A stretch of DNA of 64,000 nt, from NCBI GenBank assembly GCA_963742105.1, contig CAVUKN010000003.1:1-64000 (forward strand), given 5' to 3'. Made by a program: the position numbers and the translations under genes. This document shows, piece by piece, positions 36,702 to 44,281 of this stretch. The stretch's first letter is position 1, and each line of letters opens with the position of its first letter. The DNA comes from Gp6-AA40 sp963742105. Its GTDB lineage: Bacteria > Acidobacteriota > Vicinamibacteria > Vicinamibacterales > UBA2999. The notes beneath the pieces were generated by a model. It was not told where the DNA came from, did not search any database, and saw only the letters and a program-made list of their open reading frames with translations.

Positions 36702-37985
36702 ATGCCCACTCACGTTCGACTCGGATCGGATCTGCTGCTCGAATCAGGCCGCCTGCAGGGAGCGCGCATAGGTGTCGTCTGCAACCATGCGTCAGTGACC
36801 CATGGGTTCCTGCACATCGTGGACCGGCTGACCGACGCTGATGGCGTTCGGCTCGCAGCGATTTTCGGCCCGCAGCACGGCTTCCGATCCGACGTGCAGG
36901 ACAACATGATCGAGACGCCGCATCGCGACGACCCGACCAGGCGCGTGCCGATCTACTCGCTCTACAGTGAGACGCGCGAACCGACTGCAGAGATGCTGAA
37001 AGGGCTCGATCTGCTCGTCATCGACCTGCAGGACATCGGCGCGCGCATCTACACCTACATCTACACGATGGCCAACTGCCTTCGCGCGGCCGGCCGCCAC
37101 GGGCTTCCTGTGCTCGTCTGTGATCGACCGAACCCGATCAACGGGATCGACGTGGAGGGAGCGCTGCTGCGGAAAGGCTTCGAATCGTTCGTCGGCCTCT
37201 TCCCCATCCCCATGCGTCATGGCATGACGATCGCCGAGCTGGCCCGGCTGTTCAACGAGGAGTTCGGCCTTGGCGCCCAGCTGGAGGTGGTCCGCATGGA
37301 CGGGTGGGAGCGGACGATGTTCCACGACGAGACCGACCTGCCGTGGGTGATGCCGTCGCCCAATATGCCGACACTCGAGACGGCGGTCGTCTATCCAGGC
37401 ACCGTCCTCTTCGAGGGCACGACGCTATCGGAGGGGCGGGGCACGACACGGCCGTTCGAGCTCGTCGGCGCCCCCGGCGTCGAAGCCGAACGATTCGCTC
37501 GCGACCTGAACGCGCAAGGTCTCCCGGGCGTCTACTTCCGGCCGGCCGTGTTCGAGCCGACGTTTCAGAAGCACGCGAAACAGACGTGCGCCGGCTGTCA
37601 GCTGCACGTGACCGATCGGCGGGCCTTCAAGCCGGTCCTGACAGGCGTCGCCCTCATCGACGCGTTCCGCCGGGCACTTCCGGACGAGTTCGCGTTATGG
37701 CGGCAGCCACCGTACGAGTACGAGCACGAAAAGCGCCCGATCGACATCCTGGCTGGCTCGGACGACTTGCGGAAACAGATCGAGTCCGGCACGCCGGTAA
37801 CGCGGATCTCCGAGAGCTGGCAAGGGGACGAGCGGGCCTTCCGAAAGGTGCGGGCGGGGTACCTGCTGTACTCGAATTCAGAATGCAGAATGCAGAATGA
37901 AGGAGCGGAGGGCGGACGAGCAGCAGATGGCGACACGGCTACGGACCCAGGCCCCGGTGTTTGGTGTTCACCGCAATTGCCGTGA
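36702..37985 (+). CDS. NamZ-like exo-beta-N-acetylmuramidase (DUF1343), C-terminus extended into a repeat
   Basis: PF07075 protein, a family with shown exo-lytic N-acetylmuramidase activity. It has GARIGVVCNHASV, FGPQHGFRSD, VIDLQDIGARIYTYI, VCDRPNPINGIDVEG, PSPNMPTLETAVVYPG and FEGTTLSEGRGTTRPFE. The family core ends about RAGYLLYS (37875). There the sequence enters a GAATTCAGAATG word array, and the frame runs on for ~37 unrelated residues to 37985. The native stop seems to have been lost to the repeat. No signal peptide is seen on the ATG start at 36702, so location is uncertain. Confidence 0.85.
   Translation: MPTHVRLGSDLLLESGRLQGARIGVVCNHASVTHGFLHIVDRLTDADGVRLAAIFGPQHGFRSDVQDNMIETPHRDDPTRRVPIYSLYSETREPTAEMLKGLDLLVIDLQDIGARIYTYIYTMANCLRAAGRHGLPVLVCDRPNPINGIDVEGALLRKGFESFVGLFPIPMRHGMTIAELARLFNEEFGLGAQLEVVRMDGWERTMFHDETDLPWVMPSPNMPTLETAVVYPGTVLFEGTTLSEGRGTTRPFELVGAPGVEAERFARDLNAQGLPGVYFRPAVFEPTFQKHAKQTCAGCQLHVTDRRAFKPVLTGVALIDAFRRALPDEFALWRQPPYEYEHEKRPIDILAGSDDLRKQIESGTPVTRISESWQGDERAFRKVRAGYLLYSNSECRMQNEGAEGGRAADGDTATDPGPGVWCSPQLP
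37872..37905 (+). repeat. GAATTCAGAATGCAG word array, left side of IVP cassette
   Basis: Words GAATTCAGAATGCAGAATG repeat directly after the namZ core. The complement is repeated at 38400-38447, on the other side of the four-helix-bundle gene. Confidence 0.72.
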
Positions 37986-38304
37986 GAATGCGAATCAGCT
38001 GATCGGCTTCGATCAGCAGCGGAGTCAAGGCGGCCTCTGGAGCCAACTTTGCGTGAGCGATGATCCGAAGCCAGTAGTGTGCTTCCCTTGCCTCTCGAAG
38101 TGAGATGTCGACGAATCGCGCGAATTCCCGTCGTGACGATGCGGCTTTGGCTTCCTCCAAATTGGCACCGATCGAGGTGGCGGATTTGACCAGCTGATTC
38201 GCGATTACGTGGATTCCCTGGGAGTGCGGCAGGCGACCGACAACGGCAATGACGTCGCAGGCAAATCCAAAGACGCGGTCACGAATCGGCACGGCGGTTC
38301 CCAT
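37939..38304 (-). CDS. Four-helix bundle protein (23S rRNA intervening-sequence protein family)
   Basis: A 121-aa member of the IVP/S23 family (PF05635): VFGFACDVIAVVGRLP, IANQLVKSATSIGANLEEA and the signature REFARFVDISLREAREAHYWL. Such genes are known from insertions in 23S rRNA genes of spirochaetes and others, but also occur free, as here. It is flanked by oppositely oriented copies of the same short-word array, which suggests a mobile or hairpin-bounded cassette of ~570 bp between the convergent namZ and LOG genes. Function unknown. Confidence 0.85.
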   Translation of the reverse strand: MGTAVPIRDRVFGFACDVIAVVGRLPHSQGIHVIANQLVKSATSIGANLEEAKAASSRREFARFVDISLREAREAHYWLRIIAHAKLAPEAALTPLLIEADQLIRILTAIAVNTKHRGLGP

Positions 38305-38399
38305 AGCCGTCCTAAAAGCACGCCGCGAGCCGACAAATCATGGAGCTTCAGATAAGGGAACGAGCCAGGTCTACGCAGAAACTGCGAACTCTGTGCGGT

Positions 38400-38447
38400 C
38401 CCTGCATTCCGAATTCTGCATTCTGAATTCTGAATTCTGAATTCCTA
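38400..38447 (-). repeat. CTGAATTC word array, right side of IVP cassette
   Basis: Contains GCATTCTGAATTCTGAATTC-type words, the complement of the array at 37872. It abuts the stop codon of the LOG gene (38445-38447). Confidence 0.72.
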
Positions 38448-39311
38448 AGACCTCGTCTTCGCAATCCCCGGCGCCTTCATCTCCTGGAGCGTGGGCGGCG
38501 TAAGGTGATGCTCGGTGAGATGGGCGCGTAGCAGCTCGAATGCCGCGGCTGGCGTATCGGCGTGCTGGACGAGGTGCGTGTCGGCAGCGCTGATCGCTCC
38601 CCACTCGGCCATCGGCTCGAGCTTGAGAATCGGATCCCAGTATTCGCTGCCGTAGAGAATGATCTGAATCTGTTTCTCGAGTTTCTCGGTCTGCATCAGC
38701 GTCAGGATCTCGAACATCTCGTCGAGCGTTCCGAACCCGCCCGGGAAGATCACCAGCGCCTTGGCGAGATAGGCGAACCAGAACTTGCGCATGAAGAAGT
38801 AATGGAACTCGAAGTGCAGCCCTTCGGTGATGTAGCGGTTCGGCCCCTGCTCGAACGGCAGCCTGATATTCAGGCCGATCGTTTTGCCGCCCGCTTCGTG
38901 CGCGCCGCGATTCGCCGCTTCCATGATGCCGGGCCCGCCGCCGGACGTCACCACGAAGCGGTGATGCTCCGACGCGAGCGACTTCGACCATTCGGTGACG
39001 AGCCGCGCCAGTTCGCGAGCCTCTTCGTAATACCGGGACCACTCGACTGCCTTGCGCCCACGCGCCAGGTTCACGTCCTGCTCTGTCCCGGCCCGCGTGC
39101 CGTAGCGGCGTTCGAGACGCTCCAGCGCTTCCTCGGCGCGTTCACGGCTGTGGATGCGCGCGGAGCCGAAGAACACCACGGTGTCCTGGACGTTCTGGTG
39201 CTTGAATCGCCGGAGCGGTTCAAGATATTCGGCAAGGATGCGGAGGGGGCGAGCTTCTTCGCTGTCGAGGAATTCCGGATCGGCGTACGCGAGCGGCTGC
39301 GGATGCATCAC
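38445..39311 (-). CDS. LOG family protein (TIGR00730-like)
   Basis: A 288-aa Rossmann-fold protein with both LOG signatures: TSGGGPGIMEAANRGA and FPGGFGTLDEMFE. LOG enzymes are cytokinin-type nucleoside 5'-monophosphate phosphoribohydrolases; many bacterial ones cleave AMP or other nucleotides, and the lysine decarboxylase label is historical. The long N-terminal region (to VVFFGSARIHSR) is normal for the larger bacterial subgroup. Stop at 38445 touches the word array. ATG at 39311. Confidence 0.85.
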   Translation of the reverse strand: MMHPQPLAYADPEFLDSEEARPLRILAEYLEPLRRFKHQNVQDTVVFFGSARIHSRERAEEALERLERRYGTRAGTEQDVNLARGRKAVEWSRYYEEARELARLVTEWSKSLASEHHRFVVTSGGGPGIMEAANRGAHEAGGKTIGLNIRLPFEQGPNRYITEGLHFEFHYFFMRKFWFAYLAKALVIFPGGFGTLDEMFEILTLMQTEKLEKQIQIILYGSEYWDPILKLEPMAEWGAISAADTHLVQHADTPAAAFELLRAHLTEHHLTPPTLQEMKAPGIAKTRS

Positions 39312-39313
39312 CG

Positions 39314-39385
39314 CATTATCAGGGATCAGGGATCAGGGATCAGGGGGCAGGGGGCAGGAAGCAGGGGGGCAGAGGGCAGGGGAAG
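39314..39385. repeat. ATCAGGG / GGGGCAGG word array
   Basis: GGATCAGGGATCAGGGATCAGG followed by GGGGCAGG-type words lies between pyk and the LOG gene, directly upstream of the LOG start. No inverted partner is seen here, unlike most other arrays in the window. Confidence 0.65.
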
Positions 39386-39415
39386 TGGCGACGCGAGCAA
39401 TGCAGAGTGAGGCGT

Positions 39416-40840
39416 TCACCCGGTCACGCGCTCGATCTTCAGGAAGTTCGACGAGCCGGGTGCGAGATCGGGATTGATACTGACGAGGACGATGGTCGAG
39501 CCCGCAACGATGGCGCGACGGGAGAGTAATTCCTGACCGATACGTCCCGCGGCCACGTTCACATCGCCGTGCAGTTCGGTAAGCACCGGCACGACGCCCC
39601 ATGAGAGCGCCAGGCGGCGGTAGACGATCTCCTGATCGGTGGCGGCGAGAATCGGCACGCGTGGCCGGAGCGCCGACAGGACGCGCGCCGTTTTGCCCCC
39701 GCGCGTCACGGCCACGATTGCTGCCGCGTTGGCGTGCTCGGCGAGCGTAACCGCCGCATCGCAGATGGCGCGGCCGTGCCCCGTCAGGAGATGGGTATCC
39801 TCGAGCGCGATCGCGCCCACGGTCTCGATCGACTCGGCGTCGCGAATGACGGCGTCGAGTGTCTCCACCGCCTTCAGCGGGTACGACCCTGCGGCTGTCT
39901 CACCCGCGAGCATGATGGCGTCCACACGATCGTCCACGGCGTTGGCCGCGTCGCTGACTTCGGCGCGGGTGGGACGCGGTTCGGTGCGCATCGATTCGAG
40001 CACCTGGGTCGCCACAATGACCGGCAGTCCCAACGCGCGGGCCCTCCGGGTCACCTCTTTCTGGACCCGTGGCACCCGTTCGAGCGGAAGTTCGATCCCG
40101 AGATCGCCACGTGCCACCATGACACCGTCCGACGCGTGCAGAATCTCGTCGAGGTGTTCGATCGCCTGCGGGCGTTCCAGCTTGGCAATCAGGGGAATAT
40201 GCGCGGCGCCGGCGCGCACGAGCGCCTCGCGGGCCGCCGTCAGATCCGTGTCGCGCTGGACAAAGCTCAACGCGATCCAGTCGATGCCGGCGCTGACACC
40301 GAACGTCAGATCCCGCGCGTCCTTCTCGGTCAGGGCGCCAGAGGGAAACGTTGCGCCAGGCGCGTTGATCCCTTTGTGCTGACCGAGCAGTCCACCGTCG
40401 ACGACGCTCGTCCGAATCTCATCGGGAGTGACCTGCTCCACCCTGAGCTGAATCCGCCCGTCGTCCAGCAACAGCGTGTCGCCGCGGCCGACGACGGCGG
40501 GCAGGCCGGCGTAGGTGGTCGAGATCCGGCCGGGCCCGCCCGTGAAGCTGCCGACGCCAATAGCGAGCGACTCACCCTCGCGGAGCTCGATCGGCTTGCC
40601 GTCACGTAACGGACCGGTGCGGATCTTGGGGCCGCTGAGATCCTGCATCACGGCGACGGCGCGCTCCGCCCGTCGTGCCGCCTCACGAATCCTGCGGATC
40701 GATTCGCCGTGCGATTCGTGCGTGCCGTGCGAGAAATTGAGCCGAAACACATCGACGCCGGCGGTCACCAGCTGCGCGATCCGCGCCTCGCTGTCGGTAG
40801 CCGGACCAATCGTGGCAACGATCTTGGTGGCGCGGTGCAT
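39416..40840 (-). CDS. pyk: Pyruvate kinase
   Basis: A complete 474-aa pyruvate kinase converting phosphoenolpyruvate and ADP to pyruvate and ATP. Motifs are KIVATIGPATDS, VFRLNFSHG, DLSGPKIRTG, LIAKLERPQAIEHLDEI (active-site Lys/Glu), MVARGDLGIELP, and the effector domain ending with SINPDLAPGSSNFLKIERV. Start ATG at 40840 (MHRATKI); upstream in-frame residues are not conserved. It is divergent from the AtzG-like/amidase pair, with a 9-bp inverted repeat between. Confidence 0.93.
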   Translation of the reverse strand: MHRATKIVATIGPATDSEARIAQLVTAGVDVFRLNFSHGTHESHGESIRRIREAARRAERAVAVMQDLSGPKIRTGPLRDGKPIELREGESLAIGVGSFTGGPGRISTTYAGLPAVVGRGDTLLLDDGRIQLRVEQVTPDEIRTSVVDGGLLGQHKGINAPGATFPSGALTEKDARDLTFGVSAGIDWIALSFVQRDTDLTAAREALVRAGAAHIPLIAKLERPQAIEHLDEILHASDGVMVARGDLGIELPLERVPRVQKEVTRRARALGLPVIVATQVLESMRTEPRPTRAEVSDAANAVDDRVDAIMLAGETAAGSYPLKAVETLDAVIRDAESIETVGAIALEDTHLLTGHGRAICDAAVTLAEHANAAAIVAVTRGGKTARVLSALRPRVPILAATDQEIVYRRLALSWGVVPVLTELHGDVNVAAGRIGQELLSRRAIVAGSTIVLVSINPDLAPGSSNFLKIERVTG

Positions 40841-40866
40841 CCCCGCTAGGGTACAGCGTTCGGCCA

Positions 40867-40900
40867 CAGGTTACAGGCGAGACTCGGACCATGTAACCTG
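40867..40900. promoter_or_regulatory. Perfect 9-bp inverted repeat between divergent genes
   Basis: CAGGTTACA (40867-40875) and TGTAACCTG (40892-40900) are exact complements separated by 16 nt, between the pyk start (40840) and the AtzG-like start (40911). It could be a repressor operator or another short-word palindrome like those elsewhere in the window. Confidence 0.4.
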
Positions 40901-40910
40901 TACGCGTCAG

Positions 40911-41096
40911 ATGACGATCAAAACGTGGCTGGACGTCGCGTCGGTGGATGCGGAGCGCCGCGGGCTCGTGGCGGTGAAACCGCTGCTCGAGGCGCTCGCG
41001 CGGGCGACCGCCACGCTGCGGACGGCCGACTGGAACTTCGACGCGACCGGCGAATTCGACGCACCCGCCCTCGCCGCTGGCACGGATGCCGACTGA
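40911..41096 (+). CDS. AtzG/GatC-like small subunit
   Basis: A 61-aa helical protein (MTIKTWLDVASVDAERRGLV, VKPLLEALARATATLRT) with the size and position of AtzG/HpxX-like proteins, which resemble GatC and stabilise the amidase encoded downstream. The stop overlaps the amidase start by 11 bp, which supports coupling. Sequence similarity is short, so the call relies partly on context. Confidence 0.6.
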   Translation: MTIKTWLDVASVDAERRGLVAVKPLLEALARATATLRTADWNFDATGEFDAPALAAGTDAD

Positions 41097-42453
41097 GCCC
41101 AGGACCATTACGAGCCTCGCGACCTTGCTCTCCACGGGAGACGTGTCGGTCGCAACGGTGATCGATCGGTGCCTGGACGTGATCGCGAAGCGGGATCCCG
41201 CGATCAACGCGTTCATCACGGTCTTGGCGGACGAAGCGCGCCAGGCGGCGCGGGATGCCGACGCGGAAATCGCCGCCGGTCGCTACCGTGGACCGCTGCA
41301 TGGGATCCCCATCTCCATCAAGGATCTGTTCGACGTCCGTGGCACCAGCACGACAGCGGCGTCGCGAGTCCGCCAGAATCATCGCGCCGACGCCGATGCC
41401 CCCACCATTGAGCGCCTGCGCGCCGCCGGAGCGATCATCGTCGGCAAGACGAACCTGCACGAGTTCGCGCTCGGGACGACCAATGAAGAATCGGCTTTCG
41501 GACCGGTGCACCATCCGCTCGATCCGAACCGGTCGCCCGGTGGTTCCTCCGGGGGCTCGGCCGCATCGGTTCTCGCCGACATGGCGTATGCCTCGCTCGG
41601 AACGGACACCGGCGGCTCGATTCGCATCCCGTCGGCCGTTTGCGGCCTGGTGGGGTTGAAGCCAGCCTTCCGAGACATCACGACGCGGGGATGCGTGCCG
41701 CTGAGCTCTTCCCTGGATCACGTCGGTCCCATCTGCCGATCGGTCGCGGATGCGCGCCTCCTGTACGAGGCGCTTTGCGACGCTCCACCAGCCATCGACA
41801 CCCCACGTGAGGGCAACCCGCCCGTCGAGGGCCTTCGCCTCGGCGTCATGCGCGAGTACTTCACTGCGCTGCTGGACCCTCAGGTAGGCTCCGCGTTCGA
41901 GTCGGCGTGCAGCCGCCTGAGCGATGCGGGAGCCATCCTGGAAGACGTGACGATCGCGCACGCGGGTGATATCGGCCCGGTCTACCTGCACATCGCATTG
42001 TCGGAAGCTGCGGCCTTCCACGCCAAGGCGCTGGAAAGCCGAGGGGAGGACTACACGCCGACAGTCCGCCAGCGTCTCGAGATGGGACGATACATCCTGG
42101 CGGAAGACTACGTCCGCGCGCTTCGCGGTCGCGACGTGCTGCGGCACGAGGTGAACGCCGCAATCGAGGGGAAGGACGCGTTGCTCCTGCCCACGGTGCC
42201 GGTGCCGGCCACCCGCCTGGGTGCGACCACCATGAGGGTGGGGACCAATGAGGAGTCGGTGCGGAATATCACCCTGCGACTGACGCAGCTCTTCAACATT
42301 ACCGGTCACCCGGCGATCACGATCCCGTGCGGGCAGACTGTCGAGGGGCTGCCGATCGGGGCGCAACTGGTCGGGCCGCGAACCAATACGCGAGCCCTGC
42401 TCGACGTCGCCGAGGCGCTGGAGCCCTACCTCGGGCCAGGAGTTTCGCGCTGA
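41086..42453 (+). CDS. Amidase signature enzyme (AtzE/GatA-like)
   Basis: 455 aa with the Ser-cisSer-Lys triad: Lys in ISIKDLF (near 79), the cis-Ser in SPGGSSGGSAA (near 155) and the nucleophile in GTDTGGSIRIP (near 178). With an AtzG-like partner this resembles the AtzE type, which hydrolyses carboxamides in ureide or triazine-related pathways. No gatB or ureide gene is nearby, so it is not the tRNA amidotransferase. Substrate unknown. Confidence 0.82.
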   Translation: MPTEPRTITSLATLLSTGDVSVATVIDRCLDVIAKRDPAINAFITVLADEARQAARDADAEIAAGRYRGPLHGIPISIKDLFDVRGTSTTAASRVRQNHRADADAPTIERLRAAGAIIVGKTNLHEFALGTTNEESAFGPVHHPLDPNRSPGGSSGGSAASVLADMAYASLGTDTGGSIRIPSAVCGLVGLKPAFRDITTRGCVPLSSSLDHVGPICRSVADARLLYEALCDAPPAIDTPREGNPPVEGLRLGVMREYFTALLDPQVGSAFESACSRLSDAGAILEDVTIAHAGDIGPVYLHIALSEAAAFHAKALESRGEDYTPTVRQRLEMGRYILAEDYVRALRGRDVLRHEVNAAIEGKDALLLPTVPVPATRLGATTMRVGTNEESVRNITLRLTQLFNITGHPAITIPCGQTVEGLPIGAQLVGPRTNTRALLDVAEALEPYLGPGVSR

Positions 42454-42629
42454 GGACCGGGTCGATCCGGCGGTGGCTCGGGCGGGATATCGGGCGGAGG
42501 GGCGGGACTGATGTCCGGCGGCTGCTCGTCCACGATGTCCGGAATCTCGGGCGGCCGGGGGATGTCAGGCTTGCGGGGATGCTCGAACATGCGCTGGTTG
42601 AATGCAACCTCGGCACCAGCGCGTACCAT
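42426..42629 (-). CDS. Possible small Pro-rich protein
   Basis: A 67-codon frame reading MFEHPRKPDIPRPPEIPDIV and on, rich in PP-x-IP repeats. It overlaps the end of the convergent amidase by 28 bp. The regular Pro pattern may be a real acidic/Pro-rich tail protein or just low-complexity sequence; no family. Confidence 0.3.
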   Translation of the reverse strand: MVRAGAEVAFNQRMFEHPRKPDIPRPPEIPDIVDEQPPDISPAPPPDIPPEPPPDRPGPQRETPGPR

Positions 42630-42655
42630 CGCCCTGGACAGGCCACCTTACTGTC

Positions 42656-43711
42656 GTGATCGCACGCTTCTTTCATTCCTGGGAACATCGCCTCGCCTCA
42701 GTCAGCAAGGACCGCATCGTCCGGCCCTTCGAATGGGGTACCGACTGGATCGGTGGCGACACCGTTGGTAACACGCGCGAAGAGGTCGAGCGCTGGGTGG
42801 ACGACATCATGCGCGACACCGATGCCTTCTTCGCGTGTCCTCCGACCAGCGATTACACGTTCACGCCGGCGACGGCGGAATTGCGAGCGAATGGCGAGGC
42901 CGGCACGCTGCGCTTCCCGAGTGCGCTGGTGACGCCCCATCGGGAAAACAACACCGTCATGGCGCGCTGGTTCCCGGCGGCGGGCGAATCACCCCTGGGC
43001 GCCTCTGGACCGCGCGGCCGGGCGGTCGTCGTGCTCCCGCAGTGGAACTCCGACGCGGAGGGACACGTCGGCCTGGCCAAGATCCTTGCGAAATTCGGCG
43101 TATCAGCACTGCGCCTCAGCCTGCCGTATCACGACGTCCGGATGCCGCAGGAGCTCACGCGGGCCGACTACATCGTCAGCTCGAACATCGTGAGAACGCT
43201 TCAAGTGTGTCGCCAGGCGGTCGTGGACGCACGCCGCGCCGTGGCGTGGCTGCAACGGCAAGGATTCGAACGGATCGGCATCCTCGGGACGAGCCTGGGA
43301 TCGTGCCTGGCGATGCTGACGGCCGCGCACGAACCGCGTATCCGTGCGCAGGCCCTGAATCACGTCTCCCCGTTCTTCGCCGATGTCGTCTGGCGCGGAC
43401 TTTCGACGCGCCACGTGCGCGAAGGGCTCGAAGGGCACATCGACCTGGAGACGTTGCGCCACCTGTGGCGACCGATCAGCCCGTGGACCTACCTCGAACG
43501 GGCGCGACGGACGCGCACGCTCCTGGTCTATGCCAAGTACGACCTCACGTTCCCGGTCGATCTCTCACGGAAACTCGTGGACGAATGGGCGCGATTGCAC
43601 CTGCCGCACGAAGTCGCCGTGTTGCCATGCGGCCACTACAGCAGCGGCGCCGCGCCCTTCAAATTCATCGATGCCTATGTGCTGACGACGTTCCTGCGAC
43701 GGGGACTTTGA
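42656..43711 (+). CDS. Alpha/beta hydrolase, ABHD18-like
   Basis: About 351 aa from the GTG at 42656 (MIARFFHSWEHRLAS). Nucleophile elbow ILGTSLGSCLAML, earlier strand VVVLPQWNSDAEGHVGLAKIL, acid loop LLVYAKYDLTFPVDLS and catalytic His in LPCGHYSSGAAPFK. The arrangement matches the PF09752 (ABHD18) group. Substrate unknown. The stop at 43711 is followed 11 bp later by a copy of inverted-repeat element A. Confidence 0.78.
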   Translation: MIARFFHSWEHRLASVSKDRIVRPFEWGTDWIGGDTVGNTREEVERWVDDIMRDTDAFFACPPTSDYTFTPATAELRANGEAGTLRFPSALVTPHRENNTVMARWFPAAGESPLGASGPRGRAVVVLPQWNSDAEGHVGLAKILAKFGVSALRLSLPYHDVRMPQELTRADYIVSSNIVRTLQVCRQAVVDARRAVAWLQRQGFERIGILGTSLGSCLAMLTAAHEPRIRAQALNHVSPFFADVVWRGLSTRHVREGLEGHIDLETLRHLWRPISPWTYLERARRTRTLLVYAKYDLTFPVDLSRKLVDEWARLHLPHEVAVLPCGHYSSGAAPFKFIDAYVLTTFLRRGL

Positions 43712-43722
43712 AGGCTTGCGCT

Positions 43723-43929
43723 GTTCACGCTTCTCACTTCTCGCTTCTCGGTTCGTGTTCAGGTTCGGTTCCGAGTTCGGCGTTCGCCGTTCCGGCTTCG
43801 GAGTTAAATGTTCAGTGTTCGGTGTTCGGTGTTCCCGGTCGCCCTGCCTGTCGCATCACACCGGTCCGTCAATTCCACGCCAGTCGAACGTGAACACGAA
43901 CCGAGAACCGAGAACCGAGCAGCGTGAAC
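43723..43929. repeat. Inverted-repeat element A, copy 3, with word tail
   Basis: The left arm (43723-43768) contains TTCTCGGTTCGTGTTCAGG; the right arm (43885-43929) its complement, ending GTGAAC. A tail of GTGTTCGG words continues to ~43970, reaching the stop of the convergent small gene. The element is in the same position relative to the upstream gene (just after the stop) as copies 1 and 2. Confidence 0.78.
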
Positions 43930-43965
43930 CGGTGTTCGGGTGTTCGGTGTTCGGGTGTTCGGGTG

Positions 43966-44205
43966 TTACAGATAATCCAGCAGCCCGACGATGGCGTTGT
44001 AGATCACGTCGGCGAGCTGGCGGACGAGCGGTGACACTTCGCCGGACTCCACTGCAGTGGCAACGGTAATGGGATCGGTCAGCAGCAACCAGATCGTCGC
44101 GCCCGCAACCACGGAAGCGGCGACGCCGATCAGCACGGCCACGCTCGCGACACGGCTGCCGGCCGCGTCAGGGTCGCCATGCTGGCCGACTTCGGGAGAA
44201 CTCAT
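43966..44205 (-). CDS. Small membrane protein (79 aa)
   Basis: One clear membrane helix (VASVAVLIGVAASVVAGATIWLLL) after a polar N-terminus, then an amphipathic C-terminal part (ADVIYNAIVGLLDYL). No family recognised. The last residues overlap the GTGTT word tail of the neighbouring repeat. Confidence 0.5.
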   Translation of the reverse strand: MSSPEVGQHGDPDAAGSRVASVAVLIGVAASVVAGATIWLLLTDPITVATAVESGEVSPLVRQLADVIYNAIVGLLDYL

Positions 44206-44281
44206 CGGTTGGTCCGGAGCGGCTTAGGGTAGCACGCGCCGCACATCGATCGGCTCTGCGGTTACTCAGATTTGACGCCGC

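Noticed and set aside
38445..39311. Lysine decarboxylase
   Set aside because: The name is a historical mislabel; the GGGPG and PGGxGT motifs identify a LOG-type phosphoribohydrolase.
41086..42453. GatA subunit of Glu-tRNA(Gln) amidotransferase
   Set aside because: There is no gatB, and the small partner and spacing fit AtzG/AtzE-like pairs better; glutamine amidotransfer cannot be supported here.
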